Shown here in pieces: positions 11,401 to 24,000 of a DNA stretch of 64,000 bases. The notes under the pieces were generated by a model. That model did not search any database. It had not been told where the DNA came from and saw only the letters and a program-made list of their open reading frames with translations. The position numbers and the translations under genes are program-made. The stretch's first letter is position 1. Each line of letters begins with the position of its first letter. The stretch is from Dioscorea cayenensis subsp. rotundata (Eukaryota; Streptophyta; Magnoliopsida; Dioscoreales; Dioscoreaceae), in the NCBI RefSeq assembly GCF_009730915.1, contig NC_052489.1, positions 27,521,916-27,585,915 on the forward strand, written 5' to 3'.

Positions 11401-13656
11401 TATCTGTCTAACAAGAATTCCTCATTCTTTTCTACATTCCAATAGACAAGAAGTGCAAGACATATATATATACATATATATGTGGATGAGAAAAATATTA
11501 AATATTCGATTTTTTTTTTTTTTTTAATACGTCCTTCTCAAAGTGATGTGCTATACAAAATTAAAACCTTCCACAAAAAATGGTGAAAGTTATGATAAAT
11601 TAAATGGAGAAGACAAATATTGATAAGAACCCAAAGAACTAGACAGTAAAGATAAGGTTCATTAAACTATGCTTAGGAATTGATTAATATTGTATTATGG
11701 GAACATGCATGTTAAAAGGCCAACACAAGCGTGCTTAACTTATTATATGTTTCTTTAGAAGATATATGAACATTTTTTTTCCAAAAAAAAAAAAGCAGTT
11801 TTGGGAGGGAAAAAAAGTTTTGTTGTTATATCTTTGGACCACCATCTGTTAATTAAAGGATTAATTTTTTTTAAAAAATCTTCTCTACCTTTTAAGTTTA
11901 TATATATATATATATATATATATTATTTTCATTCAAAATATTTATATAATTTTGGATCAAGTATTTCATCTAAATATAATTAAAATTGTCTCAATAATAA
12001 AAAAAATAAAATAAAACATTTATCTAAAATCACTTTCAAGAAAGCAATTTTTTTCATAAAACAATTTAAATGCCTTTTCGGTCAGAAATGTGTGATAATG
12101 ATATATAACTAAATTGCTACCATATTTTTCATTTACATTGAATATATTAAAAAAAAAGTTAAAGAAAAAAAAAAAGAATTATGGATGATGAATTCAAGTT
12201 TGAAGAATTAATTGAAAAATTGATGGTTGAATATGTTTGTCCAAATCTTTGAAAAATTCACATTGTTTAAGGAAAATCATTAAAGACTATATTAAACCCG
12301 TGTGTTTATCTGACTTATGAAATAACATATATACAATTAATTAGTAAGACTTAGAAACAAAAATGATGCAAAATAACTAATTCAAATATACATGTTACAT
12401 ATATTATTATACTTAAGAATGTACTTTGGAATGCATTCAACCCACTGAGTACAAAATAATGGTAAAAATTTGACTAGTCAAAGTAAAATCGTCCACCATT
12501 CAGTGTACTTTTCAATATTCATATTATAATAGACTACTAGTTGAATGTTCACATCAATGTTCCTTGGAATCAAATGAGGGTTATGTTAAACAAACTTTGA
12601 ACTTTGACTTGTGTTCCTCTCCATGACCGATCCACTAAAAATTTAAGTGAATTACAACTCAGACACAAACCAACTCAATCATTAATAATTTTTCTTTCTT
12701 TGGCTTGAGCACCCTCATTTTTTTGTATTTATGATAACTAGCCTCTTTGTAACTCAAAAGTCAAGAGAGAAAGAAAAAGAAGAACACTATAGTATATACC
12801 AAACTTTAGAATCCAAGAACAGGATTATAATTTAAATATTATATCAATCAATCAAGACAGCTTTACGTAACATGCATGCATGCATGACACTTTAGTATAC
12901 ATAAGAATGTTCCCATTCAATTACACATCTCTTTTCCTTTGTCTTTTGTCTTCTTTGCTTGCATTTGGCAGTGTGTAAAGGACCTTCAGCTTTTACTTTG
13001 AAGGTTTGATTGGTCGCCAAAAAATTAAAAGAATAAAATGAAATAAAGGGAAAAGGTTAAGGTTTAAGGGTTGGTGAACAAGCTTTGAATGAAATAGAGA
13101 TGAAAAAGTAATTAATGGTGGCTTGACTACAGAAGCAGTCAAGAAATATAACTTATATATATATACAAGCTTAAAGTCTTGAACTGTACTGCATGGGTGC
13201 ATTACTTCAGATATTGAAAAAAATGATGCCAAGTCCATGGTCAAGGAAGTAACTGTATTAATGCCCTTGTGTGATTTAAATGCATGGTGGGACACTGGTC
13301 CATATTATCAATGTGAACCTTTTTAATGATGTTCATTCTGAACATTGAGATAGAGTGCATATACAGAGATATCCTGATGAAACAATGAAGATTCATTGGT
13401 ACACATGAATTACATTTTTTTTCATTACAATTGTTTTCAAATAACATGAATATATATACTACACATTCATTAAAAGATTACAGCGTGAAGTGCAAAATGA
13501 AGGACAAGAAATAAATAAAAATATATAAAGATGGGATCAAAACCAAAGATATAAAACAAGAACTTAACTGCCATTGCTTTCACAAGTTTTGTAGTTCATT
13601 TTTTTTTCTCTCCTTTTAACATAATCATGAATTTCATTCTCTGTAATCTTTTATTT
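8464..13656. other. Gene-poor intergenic region
   Basis: I see no supported gene in these 5.2 kb. The first few hundred bases are the promoter side of the GARP gene. The rest is AT-rich with three AT microsatellites, poly-T and poly-A tracts and a short CATG repeat near 12873. The open frames present are short and have no recognisable domains or splice context. No tRNA or known microRNA precursor was recognised. Confidence 0.5.
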
Positions 13657-13853
13657 AGGTGATTAAGATTTTTTTCTTTGAATAATTAAAGTCTTTATTA
13701 GGAAAAAAAGAGACAAGTACAGACCGCACAAAAGCTGAAAAAGACAGAGAAGAAAGTAAAAACAACCAAACAAAATGTTAGAGCAATCACCAAAGGTGAA
13801 GCTTACCTCATCACACCCAAAACATAAGAAAATAGTGCACAAGAAAACAGATG

Positions 13854-15808
13854 TGTTAGGTCTGAAGACTCGGATTGACATTATGTGACAAGCCAAGAGA
13901 TGACATGGCAAAGGGAGATAATGTGACAGTGATGACTTGGCAAAAGAAGTGGTGTCAAGCATGATGATGTGGCTAACACATGGTGACATGACATATGAAG
14001 ATATGAGGGCTAGAAGTTCATGATGAGAGCCTATGTTTAGAGAAATTCCTCTCAATGGTTCATATGAAGAATAACTATTTTTGGAAAGAGCATCAAGGAA
14101 AAATGATCTCTAAGAGCAAGTTTATCTTAGGTATGATTTTATCTATCTTTAATAAGGTCCAAGTGTTGGGATGTGGACCACACATCATATAGGGATATAA
14201 GGATATATGTGCACAAGTTGTGTAGACGTACAGTACTAATGTTTATAATTGTGAATATCTTATCATACTTAATTTTGAATGGGCTCGATTGCGGTGATCT
14301 AATTAAAGTTTGAATAGGGTCCTAATTATCTAAACTAGATGTGCGGATTTACATAACAATAATATGGTGTGTAGAATTCCTGGGGGCAAAATCGTCAAGT
14401 TTATGATGGGCAGACTTGTAACTAACCCCATAAAGATTTATTATAAATAGGGTGTGGTCCCTGACTCAGCATGCAATGATCTGAGATTCAGAATTAAGTT
14501 TTTCTGAATTAGGGTTCCCATCTCCTCTTAATGCGTGTGATCAGTTAGAAAAACCACAAGACCCAATCATCATCATTAATGGATTCAAGTGCAGGTACGC
14601 TTTAACGCTAAATTTATATTATTACCAAATAATTTCCAATCAAGAAGATCTTGGCTTTTCATAGTGGTTATCCCATTGTGAAATATATCAAGTTCCATCA
14701 CCAAGATGATGAATTATATCTTTGATAAACTCCTTTTATGAGAGATATATTTTTAAAAGAGAGAAATAATCTATTGTTGGCAAGAATAAAAGATCATCAT
14801 GAATATTGCATGGAGCTTAGTTTGGTGTGAAGCTATTTGAAGACACAAACTAAGAAAGGCAAGGGCAAGCCAATATGATTCTCAAGACCATAACTAACAA
14901 TAAAATTTGAAGCAAGATCTAAAGCTAATTATGGGTGGAGCTATTCAAGGAGACTAATCATATATTGTGAGATTGATTGAAGATTAATTGAGGTCTGATT
15001 GAAGATTTGAAGATCCAAGCATGGATGATTGGGGATCATACTTGAAGATATTGAAGACTAAACTTGGATGAGAGGAGATCAAGTTTAGTAACAATTTATC
15101 TATGATTCAAATGAAGATCATATGGGAAGACCAAACTTGGACCAAGTTTCGAGAGAAGATCGGGAGATCTTTAGTGACCATCTTTGGTGAGATGATTGCG
15201 TGTGCCTTGGTAGGTGCGACCCTCGGGAGAAGGGCTTGCTGAAATGATGTGAAGAAGGAAGCAGTTACAGGTAGGAGGAGCTCAAGACGAGTCAACTGCT
15301 ACGAAGCGGGCTGAATGAACCGGGAGGGTTGAAGGTGTTGCAAGTTCGGTTGCAACTGGCTCGAACTCAGTTATGTTCAGTAAGGTGGGCAGTGTTGCAA
15401 CAGGGTGTTGCAACATCTAACTTTGGAAGGTGTCCAAGTTAGGAAGCCGCGGAGAAGTCTAAAAAAGGAGGATCTATTGGGACGTATGTGTGTCTATATA
15501 AGATATCCTGCTTGAAGATTTAGGATGAGCCACGAGAGAAAGACCTTTTGGTGAGGGTTGAGGAGAGTGGATATCAGGCAATCTCAAGAGGGCATTCTTT
15601 GTATTGAGTGAGTAAGGGAGTGTTATACTCTTTATTCTATTACCTCTTTTAGTGGATTGTTTCTCCGAGTTTGGCCCCCAAATGTAGGCAAGGTTGTGCC
15701 GAATTAGGTAACCAACTTGTGTGTCTTCTTTCTCTTCCATGTGTGTGTTTTTATTTCTTGTGAGATTGAGCATTTACCTTACACACGCATACCCCTCCGG
15801 AACTAACA
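13854..15808 (+). mobile_element. Solo LTR (Copia-like), fossil, nested in the LINE
   Basis: The segment begins TGTTAGGTC and ends GGAACTAACA, so its ends are the inverted TGTTAG/CTAACA expected of an LTR. It is flanked on both sides by the 5-bp direct repeat AGATG (13849-13853 and 15809-15813). A TATA-like motif lies near 15494, and the region after it resembles the R-U5 part of plant Copia LTRs. No internal coding region is attached, so it is a solo LTR left by recombination. It is about 1.48 kb long once the second LTR inserted in it (14164-14642) is subtracted. The perfect target duplication argues for moderate age. The family is judged by general resemblance only. Confidence 0.8.
14164..14642 (+). 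mobile_element. Second solo LTR, fossil, nested inside the larger LTR
   Basis: This 479-bp block starts TGTTGGGA and ends TTTCCAATCA, a near-inverted pair. It contains a TATA box (TTATAAATAGGG near 14440) followed by a leader-like stretch. It interrupts the larger LTR, whose sequence resumes on both sides. The direct repeat at its borders is imperfect (CCAAG on the left, TCAAG or AGAAG on the right), so the exact right border may be off by a few bases. It is younger than its host LTR because it lies inside it. Confidence 0.65.
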
Positions 15809-16889
15809 AGATGGAAAGAAATAACTGCGAAGGCGAAGTCCACCAATAGGTATCCGAGGCCACCTCGAGCTGGAAGTAGGAGTGGATCACTCCTAAACCG
15901 AATGCTGAGTCGTAGAGCCTGTTGGGTTGTCCAGTCTAGCGCTAAAAAAATCTAGGGAGTACCTGAGGTTTTGAATGGAATCTTCTGGAATTCGAAGACG
16001 TTGATATGAATCTACAGAGATCCAAGTACGAAAATCATCTTAATGATTTTAGAAATGACTGATTGTGTGTTAAGAACAAGCAAATTGAAGATGCGATTGT
16101 TTGTTTCGAGCCATAAGTTCCAGAAAATGACTCTCGAAAGTAAATCCCAGAGCCAAAGATGTTGAATATTAATAGAAGAGATCCAAGAAGTCTGGATCTC
16201 GAAGAGGGACTGAGGGTGGAAAGACAACCCTAGGATTTGCTTAAAGAAATTCTAAATATGGTCGGACAAGTTGCATTTGAGCAAAAGGTGGTCAGTTGAT
16301 TCTAAGTTTCAGTGGCACAATACACAAGTGTCTGTTGCACATTGAAAATTGCATCCTTTCTTGGCTAAGTTGGAGAGCGTTAGGATTTTATTATCCCATG
16401 CAAGCCAACAGAAGAGGGTTATCTTACTCGGATAACTCACGTTCCAAAAGCGAGGATAAAGGGGACTTCAAATCCCACCATCCACCAAGAAATGGTAGAA
16501 TGATTTGACTGAATAAACCCTATTACTTTCCAAGCTCCATGTTCTCACATCCTCTTGATCACTAAGGCAGCCTGGGATTGAAGACAAAAGAGGCAAAATT
16601 GATTCTAGGGAAGTTGTGTGGAAGGACCTCTCTAAATGCTACAACATATAGGAAAGAATGCGAATAAAGGACCAAGGCACAACGCAATCAGTGAAAAGAT
16701 CAGGCCAAATGTCTTTAGATGCTCTACCCTCTAGATATTTTTTGTGCCAAAATATAGTAGAAGTCCTGTTTTTAACAATTTTTGATGTGCAGAATTTGAA
16801 AAAAAAAGTAGAAGATGTGTGATTTTACGAGTAGAAAAAAAGATTTATTTCTATGAGGCTCGTAGAAAACAAAGGAGGTGATTGAGATT

Positions 16890-17432
16890 GTGAGAAACCA
16901 TAAAATAAATTAAAAAAAACCAATTTTTTTTTATTTAAGATGTTAAGTACTTAATTCCCATAGGGAAGATTGCGAATGTATGGTTAATTTATTTTATTTA
17001 TTTACTTTCTTGAAAAATAGAGAGAAGTCAAGTTTAAATATGCATGCCTAGGAAAAAATATATATATATATATATCATACCAAATGTTCCTTGCAGAGAT
17101 AGATGATGCTTTGTTTTATTAAGATGCAAGTAAATTATAATGAATTCACGCTTAAAAATTAAGAAAATTTGAATATATGTTGGTGTGAAAATAAAAAAAA
17201 AAAATTAAGCTAATGATGAATCATCAAACTCAATCAACAAAGCAATGTTTTGAATAAAAATAGAATACATTTATTTAAAAAAAATGGAATAAAATACATT
17301 TTAATAAATAGAATAATTTTTTTCATAAAATATTTTTATATTTTAAGAAAAAGAAAAAAAATAAAGCAAATGGAATACTACTGCTTCTCTGGAGAGAGAG
17401 AGAGAGAAGAAGAAGAAGAAGAAAGAGGGAAA
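16890..17432. other. AT-rich intergenic stretch and 5' flank
   Basis: There is no gene in this stretch. It is AT-rich with poly-A and poly-T tracts. It ends with a GA-rich segment (17391-17425, GA and GAA repeats) just before the putative ATG at 17433, which would suit a 5' leader. Confidence 0.5.
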
Positions 17433-17712
17433 ATGGCGGGAGCCTTGGCTTCGCCAGAAGCCCTAAACCCTAGCCTCATCATCAAGGCCCTTCCGGTGGC
17501 CATGGCGCTCGCCCTCTCTACTGTGACTTCTCGTCCTTATGCCCAATTTGTTCTTGCGATTGCTCCTCCCAGGTTCCCAGCTACTCCTCTCACTCCCTCA
17601 AGGTAGATCTTTCGTTTGCCTGACCTTCAGATCTGATATTTTGGTTTGATGGAATCTGATGACTGGTTTTGGTTTGTTTGTTTTGCAGAATTGGGGAATG
17701 TCTCATTGTCAG
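17433..17712 (+). CDS. Putative first coding exons of an unrecognised gene
   Basis: An ATG in good context (GGAAAATGGCGGG) follows a GA-rich leader and opens a 170-base exon (17433-17602) with much higher GC than its surroundings. It encodes an alanine- and proline-rich N-terminus with the phrases LIIKALPVAMALALSTVTSR and AQFVLAIAPPRFPATPLTP. This could be a membrane or targeting segment. The exon ends at AAG|GTAGAT. A 24-base mini-exon at 17689-17712, between a T-rich AG acceptor and AG|GTTTGT, would keep the frame open (RIGECLIV). I could not join it in frame to the later candidate exon at 19082. I do not recognise the family. The GC content and splice context support a real exon, but the gene model is incomplete. 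Confidence 0.4.
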
Positions 17713-19081
17713 GTTTGTTTCTTTTAGATTTCTTGCTCTAACCTTTTTGCTGTAGATTTACTTCCATGCATCGAGTATATTTGTGGTGGAGATCTTGATT
17801 GATTGATTGGTTGATTGATTGCTAATGAGATTTGAGGTTTTTAGATTTGGTTGAAATTTGGTGCAAACGTGATGCAGAGTTCTTCTATGACTAGTACTTT
17901 AGATCATGTTTTTGTTGTGATTTTTCAATAGTCATTGAAGTAACAATACTTGAGATTAAAAAAATGTGCAAAAGGTATTGGATGATTTGTGCATCTGTAG
18001 GAGAACAGAGAAACTTATGATTGAGATTGACATTTTTGGTCAAAGAATGAAGTGTTTGATTTTTTTATTATTATTATTTTTTTTTTAATTAAGAAGGGAA
18101 GAAAAGTTGGAATTTGTTGAATTTGAATTAGTATGAAAATGATGCCAGTCTTATTGAAATTGTTAGATTCTTTTAAAATATAATCATGTTTGACACGTTT
18201 AGAACTGCAAGCAAAAGTTAGGTTGAATTTAAATCTGCTATTTTTGCTTTCTGTCCCTGAAGTTGAATCTTTGAGAAGTTTTTGTTGGTTTTTCAGAGAA
18301 CAGCAATTGAATTAATTTCTCAGTCTAAATGAAGTATAATTGCCCTTTAGATTCAACTCACATCATTGATCTATTGATCATGGAAGCTTCTTCTCATGTG
18401 CCATCAGAATATTTTGCTCATCTTTAGACATTATTTATTAATCATCTCTCCTTCCTTTTTTAGACTTTTTTTTTTGGTGGGGTTAAGAATAAGGCATTAT
18501 GTGGTTAAGAATAAGACATTTTTTGGTTAAAAATTAGCATGTACTTAGAATACTCGTACAGTGTGTTGCTTCCCTTTATTTGTTGGGCCAGTTAACGCAG
18601 TCAATAGCAACAGATTCACAAGCATTACTATTTTTTAACAAGATAAAGAATTAATTATTTTCCATGAATGTAGTAACACATGCTTCACTAATTCTGATTG
18701 TAAGAAAAGAACATGTTTCCTAGTAAGTGAATTACTTCTAAGATAGAGGAGATATTTCGGATTGCATCCTTGTACCACAGAAGAACGCTCTGTTTGTAGT
18801 TTTCTATAGCCCCATGTAATCCTAGTTGTGGATTTCATTTTCATACTATAAATTTGTAGTATCATATTCATGTAAATGGTCTTATTAAGATCAATGTGGT
18901 CTTCTTGGTTATCACTCATCAGCATGGTCTCTTTCTTGTGCTATTTCAGCTCATGAGAGATTCATTGTGACAAGATACAAGGCAGGACATGATTTTGAAC
19001 TTTGGTGGCATTGTAGTAGTTCATTTGATCAAATCCTTTTCTGGTAATTGATGACTAATGCGTCCGTATTTTTACATGCAG

Positions 19082-19390
19082 ATTGTGTGAAACGTGATCC
19101 CGACGTCAATGAAAAAATGGAGAAGAGTTTCACTGAACTCCACATGGAAGAACTGATGCTAAGAGAAGCAGAAACAATAGACGATCATCGTCGTGCCGAC
19201 TGCTGAGTTGATGCTACTTGAGGCTAAAAAGATGACATCTCAGGGATGGATACATCATACATGTGATGAAGCCAGGGAAAGAGATGAAGGCACATTACTG
19301 GAACAAGAGAAACTTACTGCGTTATGGCAAATGCGGGCTAAACAAAGAGGATGGAAAACAATCTTGAGAAGTTGTCCTCAATCTCAGGTG
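19082..19390 (+). pseudogene. Unrecognised coding-like exon with a frame break
   Basis: After a TGCAG acceptor at 19081 the sequence is coding-like in two successive frames. The first reads KRDPDVNEKMEKSFTELHME and continues to DDHRRADC before a stop. The second, shifted by one base, reads ELMLLEAKKMTSQGWIHHTC and continues, charged and probably helical, to a CAG|GTGTAT donor near 19388. The change occurs at about 19185-19200. Either a single-base indel broke this copy or a small intron was missed. The composition (charged, Glu/Lys/Arg/Gln-rich) suggests a coiled coil. I do not recognise the family. It may belong with the exons at 17.4-17.7 kb, about 1.4 kb upstream. Confidence 0.35.
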
Positions 19391-19394
19391 TATT

Positions 19395-19940
19395 TTCCTA
19401 ATTATTATAATTTTTTTTTAATTAATTTGGACTGCACATTTGTTGCAAGGACAAAAGCATTTTTTTTTATTGTATAATATCCGAATTAGTTTCTCTACTT
19501 TTCTATCTCTTTTTTTTTGTCTCTCTATCTAGAAATGCGCCCAACTAATTTTTCTACTCTTGAAAATGACTCAATTTAATCCTTCTACTTTTAATCTTTT
19601 CTCATCTAGTCTCTTAAATCTTGAAAAATACAAACAATGGCCTATTTTAGAATATAAAGGACTAAGTAGAATCATTTTTAAGAGTAAATGGACTACTTGA
19701 GAGTATTTCTGAGTAGAGAGACCAAAAAAGAGAGAAAAGTAGATGGATTAATTTGGGATATTATATTTTTATTTATTTATTTTTGACAAATAGGCAAGCA
19801 TTAAATTAAGAAAAATTTATTCAAAAAAAATTCACTATGCCCTCGTTAACCAACTTTCATTAAACCCTAGGTCCAAACACAATACAAAAGTACTATAAAA
19901 GAAGAGCATCTGGAACCAGCGTGAGCTTTTGTGGGATGCG

Positions 19941-19975
<35 letters not shown>

Positions 19976-21098
19976 GAAGAGGTTCTTGAAGTGGCGAACG
20001 CGGGGGGTGAGACGTGTGGAAACGAAAACCAAGCGATATCTGATGGAATTCGATGTATAATCATCCATCATATGATGCGATTCTTATTATAGTTTTCAAT
20101 CTGAATCTCATTCCCCCACCATTTGTCCGCCGCTCGATCCGTGCTCTTCATCTCACTTTCTTTCTTCTACTAGATCTCTTTTTCTTTCTCCTCCTTCGCT
20201 TGGTGCTCCCACATGGCCTTGTGATTGTACCCAGCGGCGCCTTAGGGCTAATTTTGCCGCTCTGAAGGCCATTATTGATTTTTTTTTCTTTTTTAATTTC
20301 GATTTGAGCGATATTCTTCGTACTCTATTTTGATGGCTAGGAACTGGGATTGAAGAATCAGGTTTTTCCATGAGTTCTTCTATATATTAGTCTTTAGACA
20401 AAAAAAAAAAAACTCTTTTGGGGTTTTCCATCGGTCTTTCGTTCCAATCGTATTCTAATTTTCTGCTTTCTTATTTTTATGGAATATAAGAATTATTATT
20501 TTTTTAATGACAATATGTTCCGGAAAACAAAGTTTTCACTTTTCCCCCCAAATGCACAGTTTTGCACAATTATGTACACAACTCTGATTTTAGAAAATAA
20601 AGAGCTGTAGAACACCATAATTGTAATGAGAATGTAACGTTGTTTGTATATACACACCCTTTAATCTGCTGCTAAATTGATAAAATGAAAAAAAAAACAC
20701 CCTCTTTTTAAATGATCTTTCATTTTCCATTTGGGGTTCACCGGCGAGGATGACTTTAGAGACGGATATATAAGCACCCCCCTAACCATACTAAAGGTAA
20801 TTAAGTGTGTGAATGAATCTATGGTTAATTCATTTATATTTTTTTTTTAAATAACAAATAATACAATAAAGACCTGGGCAAGTAACAGAGAAATTAAAGT
20901 CGAATTGAGCAACCAAGGTTTATGCGGTTTCTCTGAGGCAATATTTCCAATTATTCTAAATATACATATATCACACCATTTCACCATTATTAAGTTGTAA
21001 GATGGTAAATAAGATAAACAAAGTAGATAAAAAGTACATTATTCTTATAATCACATGTAGATAACACACAAATATATATCATAAGATTTATTACCATA
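19395..21098. other. Intergenic region between the unknown locus and MOCOS
   Basis: No supported gene is present. Around 19500-19760 there is a T-rich segment ('tctcta…cttttaatct') with its inverse nearby, perhaps a small inverted-repeat relic. From 20080 to 20270 the sequence is C/T-rich and GC-richer, like a leader or promoter, but no convincing frame follows it. Bases just below 21098 would hold the MOCOS 3' UTR. Confidence 0.45.
19943..19972. repeat. (GA)n microsatellite
   Basis: A GA dinucleotide run of about 30 bases. Confidence 0.9.
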
Positions 21099-24000
21099 TC
21101 AGCTGTCATGTTTAGCTTCTAATGGACGGGCAATCACCTCTTGTCCCACCTGAAGCCATCTGTTTTCCTGTGCTTCATATTCATAGTCTCCTTTCCCATT
21201 CTCTACATTGCCATTCTCATACCTCAACAGAATGCCAAATAGGATCTTTCCCTGCTACCATAAAATTAGTTCTGGCATTCAGCAGTTGGCACATAACACA
21301 CGCATGCTAACATAAGATCAAACTAGGTTTACCAAAATCAGACTTTTCAACTCAAAAGTAATTTTAATGATTATCAATGAATTGGAAATTGATAAACCTA
21401 TTTCATACAAATAATATTGCTCTTGTGAAAAAATCTTGCCCAACTTTCTTTTATCAAAAATTTTATCAACAGCATTACCTTGCTATCATGACCTTGTGAA
21501 GTACATAATTAAGATTTCAGCTGAAATTGTTAACATGCTTAAGCAAAAATTGATAGGGGAGAACAAGGCAAATGTAGTTGTGCGACATTAGTGAAGCCCA
21601 TCCTAAAATTTTTTTCTTCTATGTTTGAAAATACTGTGATCTTTTTCATCTGAGAAGATAACATAATTATTCAGATTATACACAAGTTTAACGCACCTGT
21701 GTACGCCTGTATGAAGCCAGAGTTGCCAATGGTTCTTTTGATTTCTGGATTACACCATTTTTTGTATGGAGATTAATCATCTGACATCGATTGCACCCAC
21801 CTAATGACTGAAAATGAATGTGTACTTAACTTCTGCACTGGAACTTTTAACACAGGAAATAGTGGAAGTGATTGAATGCAGATTAATATATATATATATA
21901 TATATATATATTAATGTCAGAAGTAGCTTCACTTATTGCAAACTCCATATAATTCTCATTTTCAGGTTCTACAAAGGAATGCCAACAAAGTAACAAATGT
22001 CTTCCTAGTTTTTTATTTTCTTTTGCTATCCAACTGAGGCCTATCAAGAAAGGAAGTTTATTATAGAGGTCATTGTATACTTTATTGGGCCAGATCTGCA
22101 GATTTGTCATTTTCAATATACAATTATTTAAAACATTAAATTATTTAGTTAAAGGTCAATATAAAATAGCATTAAAAAATATCATGTTGAGTAAATGATC
22201 TTCAGCAAAAATATTATTCTCACATGGAGTTGGGACCTCATGCATGTTCAAGAAAGTCTATTACCACAAGTCCTGTTTGTCTAGAACTGTATCTAATGGC
22301 AGCCTCTATGTCAGCAATTAAATGCCAGAGACAGTATCTGGGTAAGTGAACTGTATCTAAGAACCACCCTGCATCTAGATTACAATATCACTTACTATAT
22401 CCTGGTTATGTAGAAATGTATCTAATGTTGGCCCTGTATCTATGTTTCAAAATTAGTTATTCTGGGTACAAACTAAAAGAAGAAAATTAAGTATAAAAAT
22501 ATCAAATAAAAGCTGACAGCTGTTACGCCAAACTTGCAGCAAGGAAATATAGCTTCAATTGTTTGGAAATTACAAAAGGAACTTAGAAGATCTTACAACG
22601 AAATGTGCCTCCCCAATTTGAACACTTGCCCAATTATCTTCTGCATATGATTTTGCTCCTGAAATAACCAGATTGGGGCGGAATCTCATTGTGTCTATAG
22701 GAGCTGGTTCATAAAACTCAGTTGTCACACCTCGGCTGTCTGCTAGCAGAGGAAAACAACTTTTTGACTAGTTCATTTCTTAAAAGAACAAGAACATAAG
22801 AGGACATGGAGTCTAAGGTTGAGACACAAATTAGTTTATTCTCTTGTAAATTTAAGTTAAAGTCACCTTTCAGTTTTTTCTTAAATCATCTTAGATATGC
22901 CTCTTCATTGTCCATTGTCATTTGTCAGAAAGAGGAAAAATAAAATAAAATAAAATACAACAAAATTATAAATAAAAAGCCTGCACTCCTCAAATCAGTT
23001 AATTTCCAACAATCAACATTTCTCAGTAAATGAACAAAATCTTCCAGATTAAGTTGATCATAAAGTTTTTAGTTTTATAAGTTCGATCACAAGCTATGCA
23101 GTCTTCAGTGAGGGCTTAAAGGCATACTGTAATTCAGAGTCTAGTAAACCCCTCTATCAGCTCCCGAGTTTTTTTTTGGCTATAGTAAGCCCTCCCAAGT
23201 TAGAATTTTTCTTTTCTTAAATTGTGTAACAATGCAGAACGTGCAAAAATAGATGTCAAAAAATACTCAATTTCAAATTATAGTAGTAGCCAATTTGCAA
23301 AAGTCGTTGTATCAGAAGCTCCATAATTAAATCTATCAATATAGATTTCTAGTAAATCCATCAATATAGATTTCTAGAAGTGTTTGCTCACCCTTATTTA
23401 TAAGCAGGAAAAAGACAATCAAAGTTCCAAAATTATAAGTATTGGATCACCAATCAAAATGGAAAAATCACGTACTATTGAATGAATACCCATGGAACTT
23501 TAAATAATAACATAGCATTTATGAATACCCATGGAACTTTAAATAATAACATAGCATTTTCTGTCAGAGATAACGAATATAGCATGGCCATTTTTTCAGG
23601 CAAATTGATTTACCAAACAATTTCAATAGAAGATATATTAACTAGTAAGGGCAGACAACCAACAAGCAACAACTAAAATTCATCAAGCAAAATTGATTAG
23701 ATTGTTTTGGAGATACCTATATCAAGTTAGTTGCATAAAACTAAGTAAACTATGTATTATCATAAGATAAAAAGTTGAGTTGAACATACTTCTTTTCAAT
23801 CTGTCGTTGAGGTCGCTGACACTATCTTCAGAAATTAGTAATAACTGTGCTTCATTTACAAAATTTAATTGGCACTGTAGATCTCTGCACAGGTCTTCTC
23901 TTCCACCCTTTCTCAAACAGTGCCGGTAATTGGAACTTGAACATCTAACAAGGGTACAGGGGCGAGAAATGGCTTTAGTGAACCACGTGTTTACTTTGCC

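Larger units (their letters stand above)
13671..16875 (-). mobile_element. 5'-truncated LINE (L1-type) fragment, interrupted by LTRs
   Basis: A minus-strand frame from about 16785 to 16012 reads as the C-terminal end of a plant LINE polyprotein. Recognisable blocks in order are FWHKKYLEG, SIPGCLSDQEDVRTW, RVYSVKSFYHFL, then the zf-RVT region FCWLAWDNKILTLSNLAKKG, TCVLCH, STDHLLLKCNLSDHI, and finally VIFWNLWLETNNRIFN. About four in-frame stops interrupt it, so it is dead. The 3' UTR continues from 16011 to 15814, is cut by a solo LTR, and resumes at 13848-13671, where the minus strand shows AATAAA followed by a short A-rich tail. The flanks AGGTGATTAAGATT (13657-13670) and AGGTGATTGAGATT (16876-16889) form a target-site duplication with one mismatch. 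The reverse transcriptase core and endonuclease are missing. Confidence 0.85.

Noticed and set aside
13663-14055. A 130-codon minus-strand open frame with hydrophobic content
   Set aside because: It spans the border between the LINE 3' UTR and the inserted LTR, so it cannot be an old gene. No domain or splice context supports it.
20153-20371. 72-codon minus-strand frame rich in Lys and Arg
   Set aside because: No family resemblance. It lies opposite a CT-rich leader-like stretch, where purine-rich antisense frames arise easily.
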